Shown here in pieces: positions 44,785 to 53,666 of a stretch of DNA of 64,000 nt (the first letter of the stretch is position 1; each line of letters begins with the position of its first letter). Both the position numbers and the translations under genes were made by a program. The notes beneath the pieces are model-generated. The model was given only the letters and a program-made list of their open reading frames with translations, did not search any database and was not told where the DNA came from. The stretch lies in contig CALFDJ010000061.1 of NCBI GenBank assembly GCA_937950325.1, positions 1-64,000 on the forward strand, written 5' to 3'. The stretch comes from an uncultured Collinsella sp. Lineage in GTDB: Bacteria; Actinomycetota; Coriobacteriia; Coriobacteriales; Coriobacteriaceae.

Positions 44785-45894
44785 ATGGCAAAGGTAAAAA
44801 TCAGCGACGTCGCACGCGAGGCCGGGGTTTCGTTGGGCACGGTTTCCAACGCGCTCAACCACCCCGAAAAGCTGCGCCCCGAGACCCTCAAGCTCATCAA
44901 CGAGACCATCAATCGCCTTGGCTACCTGCCCAACCAAAGCGCCCGTCAGCTCGCGGGCGGCGCCACCAAGTCCTTTGGCCTGGTGCTCCCCCGTCTCGAT
45001 CACGGCTTTTCGCTCCAAATCGCCAGCGGCGCCCACAACGAGGCCCGCAAGCACGGCTACGACTTGCTCATCGCCAACGCCGATAACGACGATATTCTCG
45101 AGGACCATTACCTGCGCTACTTTATGGGCACCCAGATGTCCGGCGTCATGGTTCAGCCCATGGCATCCCCCGACTGGCACCCCGCCATGACCAAGATGCC
45201 CGTGCCGATCGTCCATCTGGACATCCATTGCTCCGAGCCCGGCTACTACGTAGCGGCCGACAACGAGGCCCAGGGTCGCATCATTGCCGAACTTGCTATC
45301 GCCCGCGGCGCGCACCATATTGTCGTCGTCGGCCGAGCAGCATTTATGCAACTCACCCTGCGCGTCCTTGGCATTCATAAGGCGCTCGCCCTGCACCCCG
45401 ATATCAAGATCGAAGTCATCGACGCCGGCGAGTGGAACACGGCGGCCGACGGCTATGGTATCGGCAACCAAATCGCCGAGCGCCCCGCGGACGAACGTCC
45501 CGATTTTGTCGTCGGCCTGACCGATGTGTTGGCCTCGGGCGTCGTTTCGGCACTGGTCGACAAGGGCATCTCTGTCCCCGGGCAAGTACGCGTGGCCGGA
45601 TGCGACGGCAACCCGCTCGCTTGGAGCGGATCGGTCCCGCTCACTACGGTAGCGCCCCCGGGCTACGAGATTGGCCGCAAGGGTGTCCAACTGCTGATGG
45701 AGCAAATCGAGAACAAGGCCCCGGCAAAGATCAAGCATATCCGTGTCGGCTCCGCAGCGCGTACCGTCACCGCAGTCGCCGCCGAGGACATCAACCGCCA
45801 AGAACTCGTGCGGCCGTTCCTGCTGGAACGCGCCAGCACCCAGGCAAGCAGCCAGACCGACGCCACGGCCATCAACCTCGGTGCGTATCTATAG
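44785..45894 (+). CDS. LacI family transcriptional regulator
   Basis: Regulator of 369 aa. The N-terminal LacI HTH (residues 4-25; ISDVAREAGVSLGTVSNAL) and hinge are followed by a sugar-binding-protein-like effector domain. The ATG at 44785 has AAAGGGG. The C-terminal 20 residues (ASTQASSQTDAT) are an extra tail. A terminator follows. No transport or catabolic operon directly adjoins it, so its target is unknown. Confidence 0.92.
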   Translation: MAKVKISDVAREAGVSLGTVSNALNHPEKLRPETLKLINETINRLGYLPNQSARQLAGGATKSFGLVLPRLDHGFSLQIASGAHNEARKHGYDLLIANADNDDILEDHYLRYFMGTQMSGVMVQPMASPDWHPAMTKMPVPIVHLDIHCSEPGYYVAADNEAQGRIIAELAIARGAHHIVVVGRAAFMQLTLRVLGIHKALALHPDIKIEVIDAGEWNTAADGYGIGNQIAERPADERPDFVVGLTDVLASGVVSALVDKGISVPGQVRVAGCDGNPLAWSGSVPLTTVAPPGYEIGRKGVQLLMEQIENKAPAKIKHIRVGSAARTVTAVAAEDINRQELVRPFLLERASTQASSQTDATAINLGAYL

Positions 45895-45921
45895 CACGCC
45901 CGCGAGTATGCCAAGTCGCCG

Positions 45922-45967
45922 CTTAAGCAAAAGGGGCCCGACCATTGCCGGGCCCCTTTTGCTTAAG
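45922..45967. terminator. Bidirectional terminator between the LacI and HAD genes
   Basis: CTTAAGCAAAAGGGGCCCG pairs perfectly with CGGGCCCCTTTTGCTTAAG over an 8-nt loop; the A and T runs serve both converging genes. Confidence 0.92.
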
Positions 45968-46007
45968 CGCAAACGTGAGCAATCGCTCGTTTCAACGCCG
46001 CAATTTT

Positions 46008-46658
46008 CTAGCGCACAGTCTTGATTGCCGCCGCCAGGTCGAACAACGTATCGAGCACGGCCTCGCAGCCATCCACCACGTCCTGCGGCAGCGGCACGAT
46101 ATCGGGGACGGCAAAGACATGGCAGCCGGCCGTAATGCCCGAGACGCAACCGTTGCGCGAATCCTCGACCACGGCACATTCCTCGGGAGCAAAGCCCGCG
46201 CGCTCGCAGGCAAGCAGATACATCTCGGGGTCGGGCTTGCCGTGCACGACGTCCTCGCCACACGTTACCGTTTCAAACTTGTCAAAGAGGCCGACCATCT
46301 TAAGGTTGCGCTCGGCCGTAACGAGGCGCGACGACGTCGCTAGACCCACGTGATAGCCCGCAGCCAGCAGCTCGTCTAGGCACTCGGCGGCGCCGGCCTT
46401 AAGCTCCAGCTCGGTCTTGACCATCTCGTCGCGAATCTCCTTGTGGCGGACATAGACCGCCTCGGTGGTTTCATGGCTGCCGTAATGCTCATCAAGGATG
46501 TCCATAACATCGAGCAGCGTGCGGCCGATAAACTGATGGATCAGCGCATCATCAATCGCGAGCCCCAGCTCAGCGGCGCCTGCCTTCCAGGCCCTAATCC
46601 CCAAACACTCGGTATCGACCAGCGTTCCATCCATGTCAAAAATAACAGCCTTGATCAT
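46008..46658 (-). CDS. HAD superfamily IA phosphatase (beta-phosphoglucomutase-like)
   Basis: Protein of 216 aa. FDMDGTLVDTE (nucleophile Asp8, second acid two residues on), motif II ATSSR, and motif III/IV GKPDPEMY and VVEDSRNG. The helical cap lies between residues 15 and 85. Members act on sugar phosphates. It may serve the LacI regulon next door, but it is on the opposite strand. Confidence 0.88.
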   Translation of the reverse strand: MIKAVIFDMDGTLVDTECLGIRAWKAGAAELGLAIDDALIHQFIGRTLLDVMDILDEHYGSHETTEAVYVRHKEIRDEMVKTELELKAGAAECLDELLAAGYHVGLATSSRLVTAERNLKMVGLFDKFETVTCGEDVVHGKPDPEMYLLACERAGFAPEECAVVEDSRNGCVSGITAGCHVFAVPDIVPLPQDVVDGCEAVLDTLFDLAAAIKTVR

Positions 46659-46826
46659 ATCGGTCCCCCTCGCCGGATTGCATTACTGCCACTCTACCGC
46701 ACTTTACAAGCTTGTATATAACGTATATAGCATATTGCACTTTCGTTACATAGCTGGAAGTCTTATGACAAGCAGCTCGGTGGGATTATAGTTTCATCCG
46801 AGCTTTAATAACTGTAAGGAACTTTC

Positions 46827-47705
46827 ATGCTTTCAGACACCGCCGCACCCGCAGAGGAGCTTCAGGACAAACTCGCAGCACTCGAGCAGCTGCTTTTGGC
46901 ATACGGACGCGTCGCCATCGGCTTTTCCGGTGGTGTCGACAGCAGCTTTTTGGCCGCGGTCTGCGCCCGCATCATGCCTACCAATACCCTCCTCGTCCAT
47001 CTCACCACGCCGCTCATCGGCACGCCCGAACAGACCTCGTTTGAGCGATCCGTTGATGGACAGGCCAATGAGGGACCGCATTTTAAGCTCCCCGTGCTCA
47101 ATCTTTCGGTCGATCAGCTGCAGCTCCCCCAAGTAGCCTGTAACGACGCTAATCGCTGCTACCACTGCAAGCACGCCGGCTTTACCGCCATCGTCAACCA
47201 CGCCAAGTCGCTCGGCTTTCCCACCGTCATCGATGGCAGCAATGCAAGCGATCGCGGTGACTACCGCCCTGGCATGCGCGCGGCAGAAGAGCTCGGCGTA
47301 CGCTCCCCTCTCATGGAGGTCGGCTTTACCAAGGACGAAGAGCGCGAGCTGCTGCACGCATGGGGCTATCCCGTTTGGAACCTGCCGGCGGGAGCATGTC
47401 TTGCCACGCGCGTCCCCACGGGCGAGGAGCTTACGCGCGAGAAGGTCGATTTGATCCGCACCTGCGAGGACTACCTGCACGATCTTGACCTGGCACAGGT
47501 ACGCGCGCGCTTGGTCGGCGGCTGCATGCATATCGAGGCCGCACCCGCAGATGTCGCCAAGATTGCCGCGCTCGGCGGCACCGCCGTCGATGCCGAGGGC
47601 AAGACCCCGCTGCCCGCCGCCATCGAGTCCGCGCTGCGCGAGCTGGGCTGCGACCATATCTCCCCCGAGGTCACCCCCTACATCCACGGCAACATGAACC
47701 TTTAG
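46827..47705 (+). CDS. larE: LarE-type ATP-dependent sacrificial sulfur transferase
   Basis: PP-loop enzyme of 292 aa that in other bacteria adds sulfur to the nickel-pincer nucleotide cofactor of lactate racemase. The PP-loop GFSGGVDSSFLA is at residues 32-43, and WNLPAGACLATRVPTG carries the cysteine that in sacrificial LarE proteins supplies the sulfur. No larA, larB or larC is in the window. TATAGT with an ATGACA box 16 bp upstream (46759-46788) is a likely promoter. A hairpin terminator follows. Confidence 0.9.
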   Translation: MLSDTAAPAEELQDKLAALEQLLLAYGRVAIGFSGGVDSSFLAAVCARIMPTNTLLVHLTTPLIGTPEQTSFERSVDGQANEGPHFKLPVLNLSVDQLQLPQVACNDANRCYHCKHAGFTAIVNHAKSLGFPTVIDGSNASDRGDYRPGMRAAEELGVRSPLMEVGFTKDEERELLHAWGYPVWNLPAGACLATRVPTGEELTREKVDLIRTCEDYLHDLDLAQVRARLVGGCMHIEAAPADVAKIAALGGTAVDAEGKTPLPAAIESALRELGCDHISPEVTPYIHGNMNL

Positions 47706-47782
47706 GTTACGCCGTTTTACAAACGGTGTAACTGCTCGGCGCTGCGCAGGCCCCGGGCGCGGCAATCTGACGTTCAACTTCA

Positions 47783-47809
47783 CGGGCGCGACCAAAAGGT
47801 CAGCGCCCG
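47783..47809 (+). terminator. Hairpin terminator of larE
   Basis: CGGGCGCGACC pairs with GGTCAGCGCCCG around AAAA, followed by CTTGTTT. Confidence 0.7.
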
Positions 47810-47880
47810 CTTGTTTCACGTCACCTTACCGCACCCGGAGCCTGCTCGCTCGCATATGCTCAACCTGGACTGCGTTAACT

Positions 47881-47925
47881 GACCTACCAAAAGGGACAGG
47901 TTTATTTTGGCAGGTTTTATCTGGG
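47881..47925 (+). repeat. GGGACAG palindrome (TGCCAAAA type), copy 2
   Basis: ACCTACCAAAAGGGACAGG, TTTATTTTGG, CAGGTTTTATCTGG: the arm is slightly degenerate. It fills the larE/AlbA_2 gap together with the terminator. Confidence 0.8.
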
Positions 47926-48000
47926 GAAATATCGCGAGACAATCGCCCCTCCAGCACCCATCTGGCCTCGAGAGACACTAGAGAGGCGACCCGGCTGCAT

Positions 48001-49701
48001 CTACTTCTTCCGATATCGGCGGTTACGACTCGTCGATGAACCCATTACTTCGATGAGCCCTTTATCCGCCATTTTTGGCAGATGGTAACGGACAGACGAA
48101 ATTCTGACCCCCGATGCAACCGCTATTTCTCGCGCCGTCATATCCACTTCGGCGCTGAGAGCCTCCAGGATCCTATCCGCCGTCGAAGCTGACGGTTCTC
48201 TGTTCCTATCGATAATTTCGAACGTGTCTTTGCCGCATTTTGACAGGGCATGTTTATCTACAAGGTCCCCGCAGATCAGGCGAATGTCATCCGAATCCCA
48301 CTTCAGGGCCTCTCGTATTTTTTGAACATCGCATACGCACCCATGCTCCCGCATAAACATGAGCAATGTTTCTTCGCGATCCGTCAGCTCGGTGCCCACA
48401 TGGTTCTGAATCCACGTGCGGTTTTCAGCAAGCTCCGCCCCGTGCCGGGAAAGCAGCACCGTAAACGAATCGGCCTTAACGATAAATTTCGGCCTGCCAA
48501 GCGAACGAGACTCCATCTCGCGAATCATAGCCGGGATACCAGATCCCTGGCTTTCCGCAACGGCCCCCTCGGCATGCTCTAACGGCGTCGCCCCCATTAG
48601 GCTCATGAGCTTTGGGTTTCGGCAGCGCGATTCCCCGTCTGCAAGATTGTCCACCGTCTTTCCGCCCCAAAGGCCGCCAGGGTTTTTGATCTCTATTCTG
48701 TCTGGATAGATATCGACACTCACGGCCTGCCCCACAAACATGGGCGAATATTCTCGATGGATGCAGGCATTTGCCAAGGCCTCGCGCAAAACCTCCTGGG
48801 GAACTTCCCAATCCTCCCTTCTGCCAGCGCCTTGCACTATCGTCGCTTTGCGCAAGTTTCGTCCAATCGCGGCAAGGGCATCTTCGATGCAAGCCGGAAT
48901 CGGGCCATCGCACAACTGGCGGTCAATAAACCGGGGTTGCCCGGGTGCAGATTTTTCCACATCGGAATGAACGGCGACATCAATCATGAGTTTAGGATAG
49001 AACTGCTGGGGGTAAATTCCCGCCGACAGAAGCCCCGCGAGCTTCACGGCACCATCCTTTGTAGTGATATTGAGTCTGACCAGCTGCTTTTCCAGCGTAT
49101 CGGCCCCGCGCAAAACGCGCGGGGTCTGCAGCCGGCGATTTGCGATAATAGACCGCACGACATCTGGATCCAAATCCTCGACCGTTGCCTCCGAAACCAC
49201 CGTGCCGTCTGCATCGCTCGGAAGCAACGCACTCTGCAGCTCATATAGCTCAGCGGGTGACATCTTGATATCTTTATCATCCACGCGCTTGTAGCTACCG
49301 TTCTGCACGCCGCGCGCGCCGATATAGCAAGGCTTCGCTTTAAGCTCAAGTTCAAAGATGCGCACCAGAAGCACCTGGAGCCCGTCGACCTCGCCTCGAT
49401 CAAGCTCATACCGCGGCGCATGGGCCACCACTGCCGCTGAGCCTCCGTCTCCGATACCCGAAACAAACTGATCGCGCACCCTATCGATAGCAAAGTTAGC
49501 CGAAGGAACAAATCCTTCGGCCTCGTTCAGGCCCAAAATAATGAGCCCACCCGCAGTGTTCGCAAAAGCGCTCACTGTCTCCCATACGTCTGCGCTCAAT
49601 TTATTCGTGCAGGCTTTAACTTCTACCGATGCGTCATCAGTCCCCCGCCTGCGAAGGCGCTCAACGATAAGGCCAAGAGGTTCATCCAGCAGCATTGGCA
49701 T
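48001..49701 (-). CDS. AlbA_2/ATP-binding domain protein with C-terminal winged helix
   Basis: Predicted regulator of 566 aa. An N-terminal Schlafen AlbA_2 domain (about residues 10-130; VEVKACTNKLS, FANTAGGLIILGLNE) is followed by a HATPase_c_4-type domain (about 320-430; EALANACIHREYS, IEIKNPGGLWGG, GSGIPAMI) and one or two winged helices (about 500-566; MTAREIAVASGVRISSVRYHL). The family is found beside mobile and defence genes and as orphan regulators. The coding GC is lower than its neighbours'. The start codon lies 4 bp from the first of about ten TTAGAGAGA sites, so autoregulation is likely. Confidence 0.85.
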   Translation of the reverse strand: MPMLLDEPLGLIVERLRRRGTDDASVEVKACTNKLSADVWETVSAFANTAGGLIILGLNEAEGFVPSANFAIDRVRDQFVSGIGDGGSAAVVAHAPRYELDRGEVDGLQVLLVRIFELELKAKPCYIGARGVQNGSYKRVDDKDIKMSPAELYELQSALLPSDADGTVVSEATVEDLDPDVVRSIIANRRLQTPRVLRGADTLEKQLVRLNITTKDGAVKLAGLLSAGIYPQQFYPKLMIDVAVHSDVEKSAPGQPRFIDRQLCDGPIPACIEDALAAIGRNLRKATIVQGAGRREDWEVPQEVLREALANACIHREYSPMFVGQAVSVDIYPDRIEIKNPGGLWGGKTVDNLADGESRCRNPKLMSLMGATPLEHAEGAVAESQGSGIPAMIREMESRSLGRPKFIVKADSFTVLLSRHGAELAENRTWIQNHVGTELTDREETLLMFMREHGCVCDVQKIREALKWDSDDIRLICGDLVDKHALSKCGKDTFEIIDRNREPSASTADRILEALSAEVDMTAREIAVASGVRISSVRYHLPKMADKGLIEVMGSSTSRNRRYRKK

Positions 49702-49705
49702 TCCG

Positions 49706-49896
49706 TCTCTCTAAAACGATAGATTTATCTCTCTAAAGTATAGTATATCTCTCTAACTTTAGAGAGATAAGCACCTTATTTTAGAGAGACATTTAGAGAG
49801 ATGTATCGAATTCACTGTTAGATAGCCCAATGTTATCTCTTTAACTGGCTTTCTCTTTAGAGAGACAATTAGAGAGACGAGCGCGACCTCTCTAAT
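49706..49896. promoter_or_regulatory. Array of about ten TTAGAGAGA operator-like sites
   Basis: Copies of TTTAGAGAGA(T/C), in both orientations, begin near 49706, 49727, 49747, 49758, 49780, 49792, 49835 (degenerate), 49856, 49868 and 49886. The pair at 49747-49768 forms a 22-bp palindrome ATCTCTCTAA-CT-TTAGAGAGAT. On the gene strand the first site provides the only purine-rich sequence that could serve as a ribosome binding site. The surrounding DNA is AT-rich. Confidence 0.8.
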
Positions 49897-49939
49897 CAAG
49901 GGCACCACTCTTTAAGGTGCACACTCCCTAACCGTGCCC

Positions 49940-49958
49940 TAAGTTGCGGTGAAATAGT
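49940..49958 (+). repeat. Fragment of the AGTTGCGGTG repeat
   Basis: AAGTTGCGGTGAAATAGTCC matches one end of the elements at 11770 and 25944; the rest is missing and a GGGACAG palindrome follows ten bases later. Confidence 0.5.
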
Positions 49959-49967
49959 CCCCCGATT

Positions 49968-50015
49968 AACCTGCCAAAAAGGGACAGGTTTATTTTGGCA
50001 GGTTTTATCTGGAGA
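49968..50015 (+). repeat. GGGACAG palindrome (TGCCAAAA type), copy 3
   Basis: AACCTGCCAAAAAGGGACAG then GTTTATTTTGGCAGGTT and TTATCTGG. The arms AACCTGCCAAAA and TTTTGGCAGGTT are exact complements. Between the operator array and the nuclease gene. The rest of the 470-bp gap to 50172 shows only a possible TAGACT -10 near 50137. Confidence 0.85.
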
Positions 50016-50172
50016 AACGCTGAATAGCCCCACATTCACAACCGCCGCAGCTCCATATGAGGCAAATGAATCCGTAGCATTTATCCCAAATCTTAAGTAT
50101 TTGTTCGACAGAACGGCCCCTGCTGGCTCCTGCTAGACTGGTAGACTCCCAACCGTCCATCCAGGAGCCTCC

Positions 50173-51156
50173 ATGTCGCGCAAGTCCGCCTACAAGCAAG
50201 TACTTTCCATCGGCACCGCCGTGGTGCTCGGGTTTGCGCTGTTTACGGGATCGCTCGACGGAGCGCCCAAGTTACTGTCGCCGCAAAGCGATGAGCAGGC
50301 GGCGGCTCTGGCCGAAAAACAAAACGAGAGTCCCAGCCGCACCGACGACGAGGCAGACCTGGTCGCTCGGCTCGAATCGGGAACGGCGAGCTCCCCGGAC
50401 CCTCAAAACAGCCAGGACTCTGGCGATGGCTCCGATTCCGCCGCACCCGACACCGATGACGACGCTTCCGCGGACAGCGCCGCCGCCCCCATCGACGAGG
50501 TCGAAAACCCCGATCTTGACCGCGCCCGCGGCGTATACCTCAGCAGCATTCCCGACTACGCCGGCAACCCCTACGTTGCCCTTCGCGCCGACAGCATGCA
50601 CCCGCTCGGCACGCCATCATTCACACTCGATGAATACGATCGCGCCACCGAAGAGGGCTGCTTTAAGAAATTCTCCAAGCTCGACAGCCTGGGCCGCACT
50701 CGCAAGGCGCTCGCCTGCGTGGGCCCCGAGTCACTCGGTCAAGGCAAGCGCGGCGATATCTCGCGTATCCATCCTGCCGGTTGGCACCAGCAGCGCTACG
50801 ACTTTATTCCGGGCCAGAGCCTCTACAACCGCTGCCACCTTATCGCCTGGTCACTCTGCGGCGAGAACGCCAATCGCAAGAATCTCCTCACCGGCACGCG
50901 TTATCTCAACGAGACGGGTATGCTGCCGTTTGAAGAGCAGATTCTCAACTATATTCGCAATACGGGCAACCACGTGCTCTATCGCGTCACGCCCATGTAT
51001 AACGAAGAGGAGCTTGTCTGCCGCGGCGTGCGCCTTGAGGCGCAATCGGTCGAGGACCACGGCAAGACCCTCTGCTTCCACGTGTACTGCTACAACCTGC
51101 AGCCGCACGTGCAGATCGACTACGCCACCGGCCGCAACCAGGCATCCGGAGACTAG
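50173..51156 (+). CDS. Secreted or membrane-anchored DNA/RNA non-specific endonuclease
   Basis: Protein of 327 aa. An N-terminal hydrophobic signal or anchor (residues 8-28) is followed by an acidic Ser/Asp/Ala-rich linker (about 38-110) and a nuclease domain (about 120-320) with HPAGW, the catalytic-histidine segment YNRCHLIAWSLCG and NLLTGTRYLNETGM. It resembles EndA/Spd-type Gram-positive nucleases. The ATG is preceded by AGGAG. Likely roles are nutrient release or DNA uptake at the cell surface. A strong terminator follows. Confidence 0.9.
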   Translation: MSRKSAYKQVLSIGTAVVLGFALFTGSLDGAPKLLSPQSDEQAAALAEKQNESPSRTDDEADLVARLESGTASSPDPQNSQDSGDGSDSAAPDTDDDASADSAAAPIDEVENPDLDRARGVYLSSIPDYAGNPYVALRADSMHPLGTPSFTLDEYDRATEEGCFKKFSKLDSLGRTRKALACVGPESLGQGKRGDISRIHPAGWHQQRYDFIPGQSLYNRCHLIAWSLCGENANRKNLLTGTRYLNETGMLPFEEQILNYIRNTGNHVLYRVTPMYNEEELVCRGVRLEAQSVEDHGKTLCFHVYCYNLQPHVQIDYATGRNQASGD

Positions 51157-51216
51157 TGCCGACCGCACCGCCCGTAACCCAAAAATGATTCGTTTTCCTC
51201 CGTCCCCATGGGATCA

Positions 51217-51252
51217 AAAAAGGCCGCCCTGGATTACCCAGGGCGGCCTTTT
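51217..51252. terminator. Terminator between the nuclease and EF-G-like genes
   Basis: AAAAGGCCGCCCTGG pairs with CCAGGGCGGCCTTTT around ATTAC. Serves the nuclease gene and possibly the converging EF-G-like gene. Confidence 0.9.
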
Positions 51253-51285
51253 CGTCAGCGTCCACATTGCAGGCAACGCCACACG

Positions 51286-53361
51286 CTACTTGGCGCGGCC
51301 CTCCTCATAGCGCTCGACCAGCTTGGCCTGAACGTCATAAGGCACCTGCTCATAGCCTGCGGGCTTCATGGTAAAGTCACCCGTGCCGCGCGTGATAGAG
51401 CGCAGGCGCGTCGAATAATCCGTCAGCTCTGCCAGCGGCGCCTGGGCAATGACCACGGTGTCGCCGCGCTCATCGGTCTCCATGCCCGTCACGCGACCGC
51501 GCGATGCCGAGATGTCGCCCATCACAGCGCCGGCGTAGCCCTCGGGAATAGTCACCGTGATTTCCTCGATGGGCTCCAGCACCACCGGATCGGCATCGGC
51601 GCACGCCTTGCGCAGACCGATGCGAGCCGCCGCGCGGAACGCCATCTCGTTGGAGTCGACGCTGTGATACGAGCCGTCGTACACAGCCACGCGAATGCCC
51701 GTGAGCGGGTAGCCGGCAATGATGCCGTCCTTCATGGTCTCTTGAACGCCCTTGTCCACGGCGGGGATCAGCGAGCGCGGAATGCGGCCGCCCACGACCT
51801 CGTCTACAAACTCATAGCCGTCGCTCGTGCCGTCGGGCCCAATAAGCGGCTCCACGCGCAGCCAGCAGTCGCCGTACTGACCGGCACCGCCGGTCTGCTT
51901 CTTATGGCGGCCCTGGGCACTTGCCGTACGGCGAATGGTCTCGCGATACGGAATGCGGATCGGCACGCTCTTGGCCACGACCTTGGTGCGATCCTCCAAA
52001 CGGTTGAGCAGCACCGAAACCTGCGCCTCACCAACGGCGGAGATAATGGTCTGGCCCGTCTCCTCGTCACGATCGATGCTCATGGTCGGATCGGCCTTGC
52101 AGGCCTTCTCGATAAACGTGTAGAGCTTCTCTTCGTCGCCGCGATTCTCGGCCTCGATGGCGATGCGGTACTGCGAGTTGGGGAACTTAAACGCCGCAGC
52201 CTCGACCTTGCCGGTAATCGAGAGCGTATCGCCCGTCTCGGCCGCCAGCTTGGGTGCCACGATAATGTCGCCGGCATAGGCGTGACCGACCTCGGTCATG
52301 TCGCGGCCGCACATCACATACAGGTGAGCCAGACGGTCGCCCTTGCGCGTGCGCGCGTTGACCAGCTCAAGGCCCGGCTCAAGCGTACCCGTCAGCACCT
52401 TAATAAAGCTGATGCGACCCTGCTGCGGATCGGCCAGGGTCTTAAACACAAACGCCACCGGACGATCATCGTCGCTTGAAATCTTGAGCGAATCGCCGTC
52501 GATAAGCGGCATCTCGCCGTAGTCGGTCGGCGCCGGGAAGTATGTGGCGATGTCGTCCATCAGCGAGTTGACGCCCTGCTCCTTAATGCAATCGCCCGCA
52601 AAGACCGGCACAAAGATGCGCTCGGCGATCGCCTTCGACAGCAGGCCTTCAAGCTCCTCCTGCGTCAGCGTCTCCTCGCCTTCCAAGTACTTCATCATCA
52701 GTTCATCGTCAGCCTCGGCCACCAGCTCGCACAGATGGTCATGGGCTTCCTCGGCCTGGGCACGATACTCCTCGGGAATCTCCGACTCAACGGCTTCGGT
52801 GCCGTTGCAATGGCGCGCCTTCATGCGCACCAGGTCGATGATGCCGTCAAAGTCCTCGCCCTCGCCCCAGGGAAGGGTCACGGCGCCCAGGCGCGTGCCA
52901 AAGCGCTCCTGCAGCAGGTCCATCGTGGTCGCAAAGCTGGCCTCGGAGCGCGACAGGCGGTTTACGAACACCGCACGCGCCAGGCGCAGGTCCTCGGCGG
53001 CATACCAGAGCTTAACCGTCGTAGGCTGCGGGCCGGCCTCGGCGTCGACCACAAACAGAGCCGTCTCGCAGACGCTCATCGCGGCAAAGGCGTCGCCGAT
53101 AAAATCGGGGTAGCACGGGGCATCGAGCACATTGATGCGCGCGCCCTTCCAGTCGATCGGCGCGATGGTCGTCGAGATGGAAAATGCACGCTTGACCTCT
53201 TCGGGGTCATAGTCGAGCGTGGGCTTGGTGCCGTCGTGGCCGCCCAGGCGGGCGGTCTTGCCGGAAAGGTGGAGCATGGCCTCGGCGAGTGAAGTCTTGC
53301 CCACCCCGCCTTGGCCTACGAGCACCACGTTCCTTACGTTACCGGTCTTGGGAGCACCCAT
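51286..53361 (-). CDS. EF-G-like translational GTPase with divergent G motifs
   Basis: Protein of 691 aa with the EF-G domain order: GTPase (1-260), domain II, and domains III-V (GGAGQYGDCWLRVEP and HSVDSNEMAFRAAA). The P-loop GQGGVGKTSLAE is intact, but the G3 motif reads LDAPCYPDF in place of DTPGHxDF, and G4 reads NRLSR where NKxD is expected. It is thus a paralogue, similar to actinobacterial EF-G2 proteins, not the housekeeping factor. The ATG at 53361 follows AAGGAGG. Not in an rpsL-rpsG-fusA-tuf cluster. Confidence 0.88.
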   Translation of the reverse strand: MGAPKTGNVRNVVLVGQGGVGKTSLAEAMLHLSGKTARLGGHDGTKPTLDYDPEEVKRAFSISTTIAPIDWKGARINVLDAPCYPDFIGDAFAAMSVCETALFVVDAEAGPQPTTVKLWYAAEDLRLARAVFVNRLSRSEASFATTMDLLQERFGTRLGAVTLPWGEGEDFDGIIDLVRMKARHCNGTEAVESEIPEEYRAQAEEAHDHLCELVAEADDELMMKYLEGEETLTQEELEGLLSKAIAERIFVPVFAGDCIKEQGVNSLMDDIATYFPAPTDYGEMPLIDGDSLKISSDDDRPVAFVFKTLADPQQGRISFIKVLTGTLEPGLELVNARTRKGDRLAHLYVMCGRDMTEVGHAYAGDIIVAPKLAAETGDTLSITGKVEAAAFKFPNSQYRIAIEAENRGDEEKLYTFIEKACKADPTMSIDRDEETGQTIISAVGEAQVSVLLNRLEDRTKVVAKSVPIRIPYRETIRRTASAQGRHKKQTGGAGQYGDCWLRVEPLIGPDGTSDGYEFVDEVVGGRIPRSLIPAVDKGVQETMKDGIIAGYPLTGIRVAVYDGSYHSVDSNEMAFRAAARIGLRKACADADPVVLEPIEEITVTIPEGYAGAVMGDISASRGRVTGMETDERGDTVVIAQAPLAELTDYSTRLRSITRGTGDFTMKPAGYEQVPYDVQAKLVERYEEGRAK

Positions 53362-53596
53362 GATGACCTCCTTGCAGGGCCGCGCGCATTGCGCGACGCC
53401 AACGGGGAGAGTTCGCGGTCGATGCCGTCCCGGGAGCAGCATGGTCGGCAGCCGATCCGACTCACCCTCCAAATGTCCTATGCCACCACCCTACCCTTGC
53501 AGTCGCCTGTCCATGCAGACCTTTCGGCACGCGTATGAATACGGGCGGCGAGAGGAGGAGACGAGTATGCGAGGCGATTATTGAACCCCGCGGATG
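53362..53596. other. Long 5' region of the EF-G-like gene
   Basis: About 235 bp without a supported gene. A minus-strand frame runs into the EF-G-like gene but lacks a ribosome binding site. No repeat or recognised riboswitch is visible. Confidence 0.35.
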
Positions 53597-53633
53597 CAAA
53601 AACCGCCGCAGATCATAAGACCTGCGGCGGTTT
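53597..53633 (-). terminator. Rho-independent terminator of the amino acid ABC operon
   Basis: Minus strand AAACCGCCGCAG pairs with CTGCGGCGGTTT and TTT continues; 34 bp past the ATPase stop. Confidence 0.88.
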
Positions 53634-53666
53634 CGCCTCAATAAACAGTTGAGTAAATAGCTGAGC

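Noticed and set aside
53362..53472. N-terminal extension of the EF-G-like protein
   Set aside because: The start at 53361 has a near-perfect AAGGAGG and begins at the usual G-domain position.
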